NCBI GenBank assembly: GCA_038145245.1
Contig: JAYQPI010000018.1
Span: forward strand, 1-14,947
DNA from: Fontibacterium sp038145245
GTDB lineage: Bacteria; Pseudomonadota; Alphaproteobacteria; Pelagibacterales; Pelagibacteraceae
Direction: 5' to 3'
Length of the DNA stretch: 14,947 bases
This document shows positions 13,997 through 14,947 of the stretch, in pieces; position 1 is the first letter of the stretch, and the number at the start of each line of letters is the position of its first letter. The notes below the pieces were generated by a model. That model made no database searches. It was not told the origin of the DNA and was given only the letters and a program-made list of their open reading frames with translations. The position numbers were made by a program, and so were the translations under genes.

Positions 13997-14947
13997 TTTA
14001 ATCCAAGAGCAAATTAAACAAGACTATGCATATGGATTTGTAACGGATGTTGAATCTGTAAGAGCCCCAAAGGGACTTAATAAAGAAGTTATTGAGTTTA
14101 TCTCTAAACAAAAAAAAGAGCCTAAATGGCTGCTGGAGTGGAGATTAAAGGCCTATGAGAGGTTACAACTGATGAAGGAACCAAATTGGCAAAAACCTCA
14201 GTATCCTAAAATTGATTATCAGGATTTATATTATTACTCAGCTCCTAAAAGCTTTAAAGAAGGACCGAAATCATTAGATGAAATTGATCCTGAGATTAAA
14301 AAAACTTACGAAAAACTAGGCATCCCCTTAAATGAACAAAAAAGATTAGCTGGAGTTGCAGTTGATGCTGTTTTTGATTCTGTTTCTGTTGCAACAACTT
14401 TTAAAAAAAAATTAGAAGATATAGGAGTTATTTTTTGTTCAATTTCTGAAGCTGTACAAAAACATCCGGACTTAGTTAAAAAATATTTGGGTTCAGTCAT
14501 TCCTCTAACGGACCATTATTTTGCAACATTAAATTCAGCAGTATTCACAGATGGTTCATTTGTATACATTCCAGAAGGTGTTAGATGCCCAATGGAACTT
14601 TCTACATATTTTAGGATTAATGCATCAAACACAGGTCAGTTTGAAAGAACTTTAATTATCGCTGATAAAGGAAGTTATGTAAGTTATTTAGAGGGCTGTA
14701 CAGCACCCATGAGAGATGAACATCAGCTCCATGCTGCAAATGTTGAGTTGATTGCACTTGATGATGCTGAAATTAAATATTCAACAGTTCAAAACTGGTA
14801 TCCAGGAGACAAAGAAGGAAAAGGTGGAATTTATAACTTTGTTACAAAGCGTGGAATTTGTAAGGGCAAAAATTCTAAAATTTCATGGACACAAGTTGAA
14901 ACTGGTTCAGCAATTACTTGGAAATATCCAAGTTGTATTTTACAAGG
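13986..14947 (+). CDS. sufB: Fe-S cluster assembly scaffold SufB (5' part, runs off the window)
   Basis: SufB is the scaffold subunit of the SufBCD complex on which Fe-S clusters are built. The ATG at 13986 opens a frame that stays open to the window end, 320 codons of an expected 480 or so. Conserved segments are YAYGFVTDVES, YYYSAPK, VAVDAVFDSVSVATTFKK, FVYIPEGVRCPMELSTYFRI and LEGCTAPMRDEHQLHAANVE with Cys238, then IKYSTVQNWYPGD and GGIYNFVTKRG. Cys238 lies at the position of the E. coli SufB cysteine linked to sulfur transfer; the later cluster-site residues are beyond the window. GGAG at 13976-13979 stands 6 bases before the ATG, which supports this start and the 11-base overlap with the desulfurase gene. 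Genes for SufC and SufD would be expected downstream. Confidence 0.95.
   Translation, partial: MSDNLIQEQIKQDYAYGFVTDVESVRAPKGLNKEVIEFISKQKKEPKWLLEWRLKAYERLQLMKEPNWQKPQYPKIDYQDLYYYSAPKSFKEGPKSLDEIDPEIKKTYEKLGIPLNEQKRLAGVAVDAVFDSVSVATTFKKKLEDIGVIFCSISEAVQKHPDLVKKYLGSVIPLTDHYFATLNSAVFTDGSFVYIPEGVRCPMELSTYFRINASNTGQFERTLIIADKGSYVSYLEGCTAPMRDEHQLHAANVELIALDDAEIKYSTVQNWYPGDKEGKGGIYNFVTKRGICKGKNSKISWTQVETGSAITWKYPSCILQ

Noticed and set aside
1..14947. CRISPR arrays, insertion sequences, prophage, tRNA or rRNA genes
   Set aside because: I looked for regular repeats, transposase-like proteins, clover-leaf sequences and GC-rich islands and saw none. Known housekeeping genes account for nearly all of the window.

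Overview
The window looks like a chromosomal piece of a streamlined, very AT-rich marine alphaproteobacterium, most likely of the SAR11 (Pelagibacterales) group. The signs are strong A/T bias, genes that touch or overlap by a few bases, and alphaproteobacterial gene neighbourhoods: an NDUFA12-type complex I subunit, aroQ-accB-accC, tyrS divergent from anmK, and iscR followed by an IscS-type cysteine desulfurase and sufB. The taxon is inferred from composition and gene order, not from a marker search. A run of 310 N (2786-3095) shows that the sequence is a gapped assembly. TGA is used as an ordinary stop, so the standard bacterial code applies.

Layout. 124-483 (+) encodes a small NDUFA12-like protein. 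It converges on a minus-strand operon, aroQ-accB-accC (2710 down to 486), for a shikimate-pathway dehydratase and the biotin carrier and biotin carboxylase of acetyl-CoA carboxylase. Divergent from aroQ is a thiamine thiazole gene (2757-3731, +) that starts like ThiS and ends as ThiG, with the assembly gap hiding the junction. It abuts a minus-strand RNase E/G gene (3732-5654). After a 177-bp divergent spacer comes prfB (5832-6927, +), which needs a programmed +1 frameshift at its 23rd codon. It is followed, with a one-base overlap, by a large AsmA/YhdP-like envelope protein (6927-9233). tyrS (9226-10467, -) overlaps the end of that gene and is divergent from anmK (10517-11611, +), which overlaps tail to tail with an alpha/beta hydrolase (11608-12264, -). 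The last part is an Fe-S cluster assembly operon on the plus strand: iscR, cysteine desulfurase and the start of sufB, which runs off the window.

How the genes work together. Most are housekeeping genes: fatty acid, aromatic and thiamine precursor synthesis, RNA decay, translation termination and charging, cell-wall recycling, and Fe-S assembly with a likely self-repressing regulator. I see no phage, transposon, CRISPR, tRNA or rRNA, no stretch over 300 bases without a gene apart from the run of Ns, and no convincing new multi-gene system.

The points most worth following are a cysteine-free RNase E lacking the zinc-link motif, a possible ThiS-ThiG fusion across the gap, an IscR-like palindrome on the -35 box of iscR, and the RF2 frameshift upstream of a coupled envelope gene. 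In addition, the clearest Shine-Dalgarno sequences sit mainly at internal operon genes, while most transcript-leading genes lack one.
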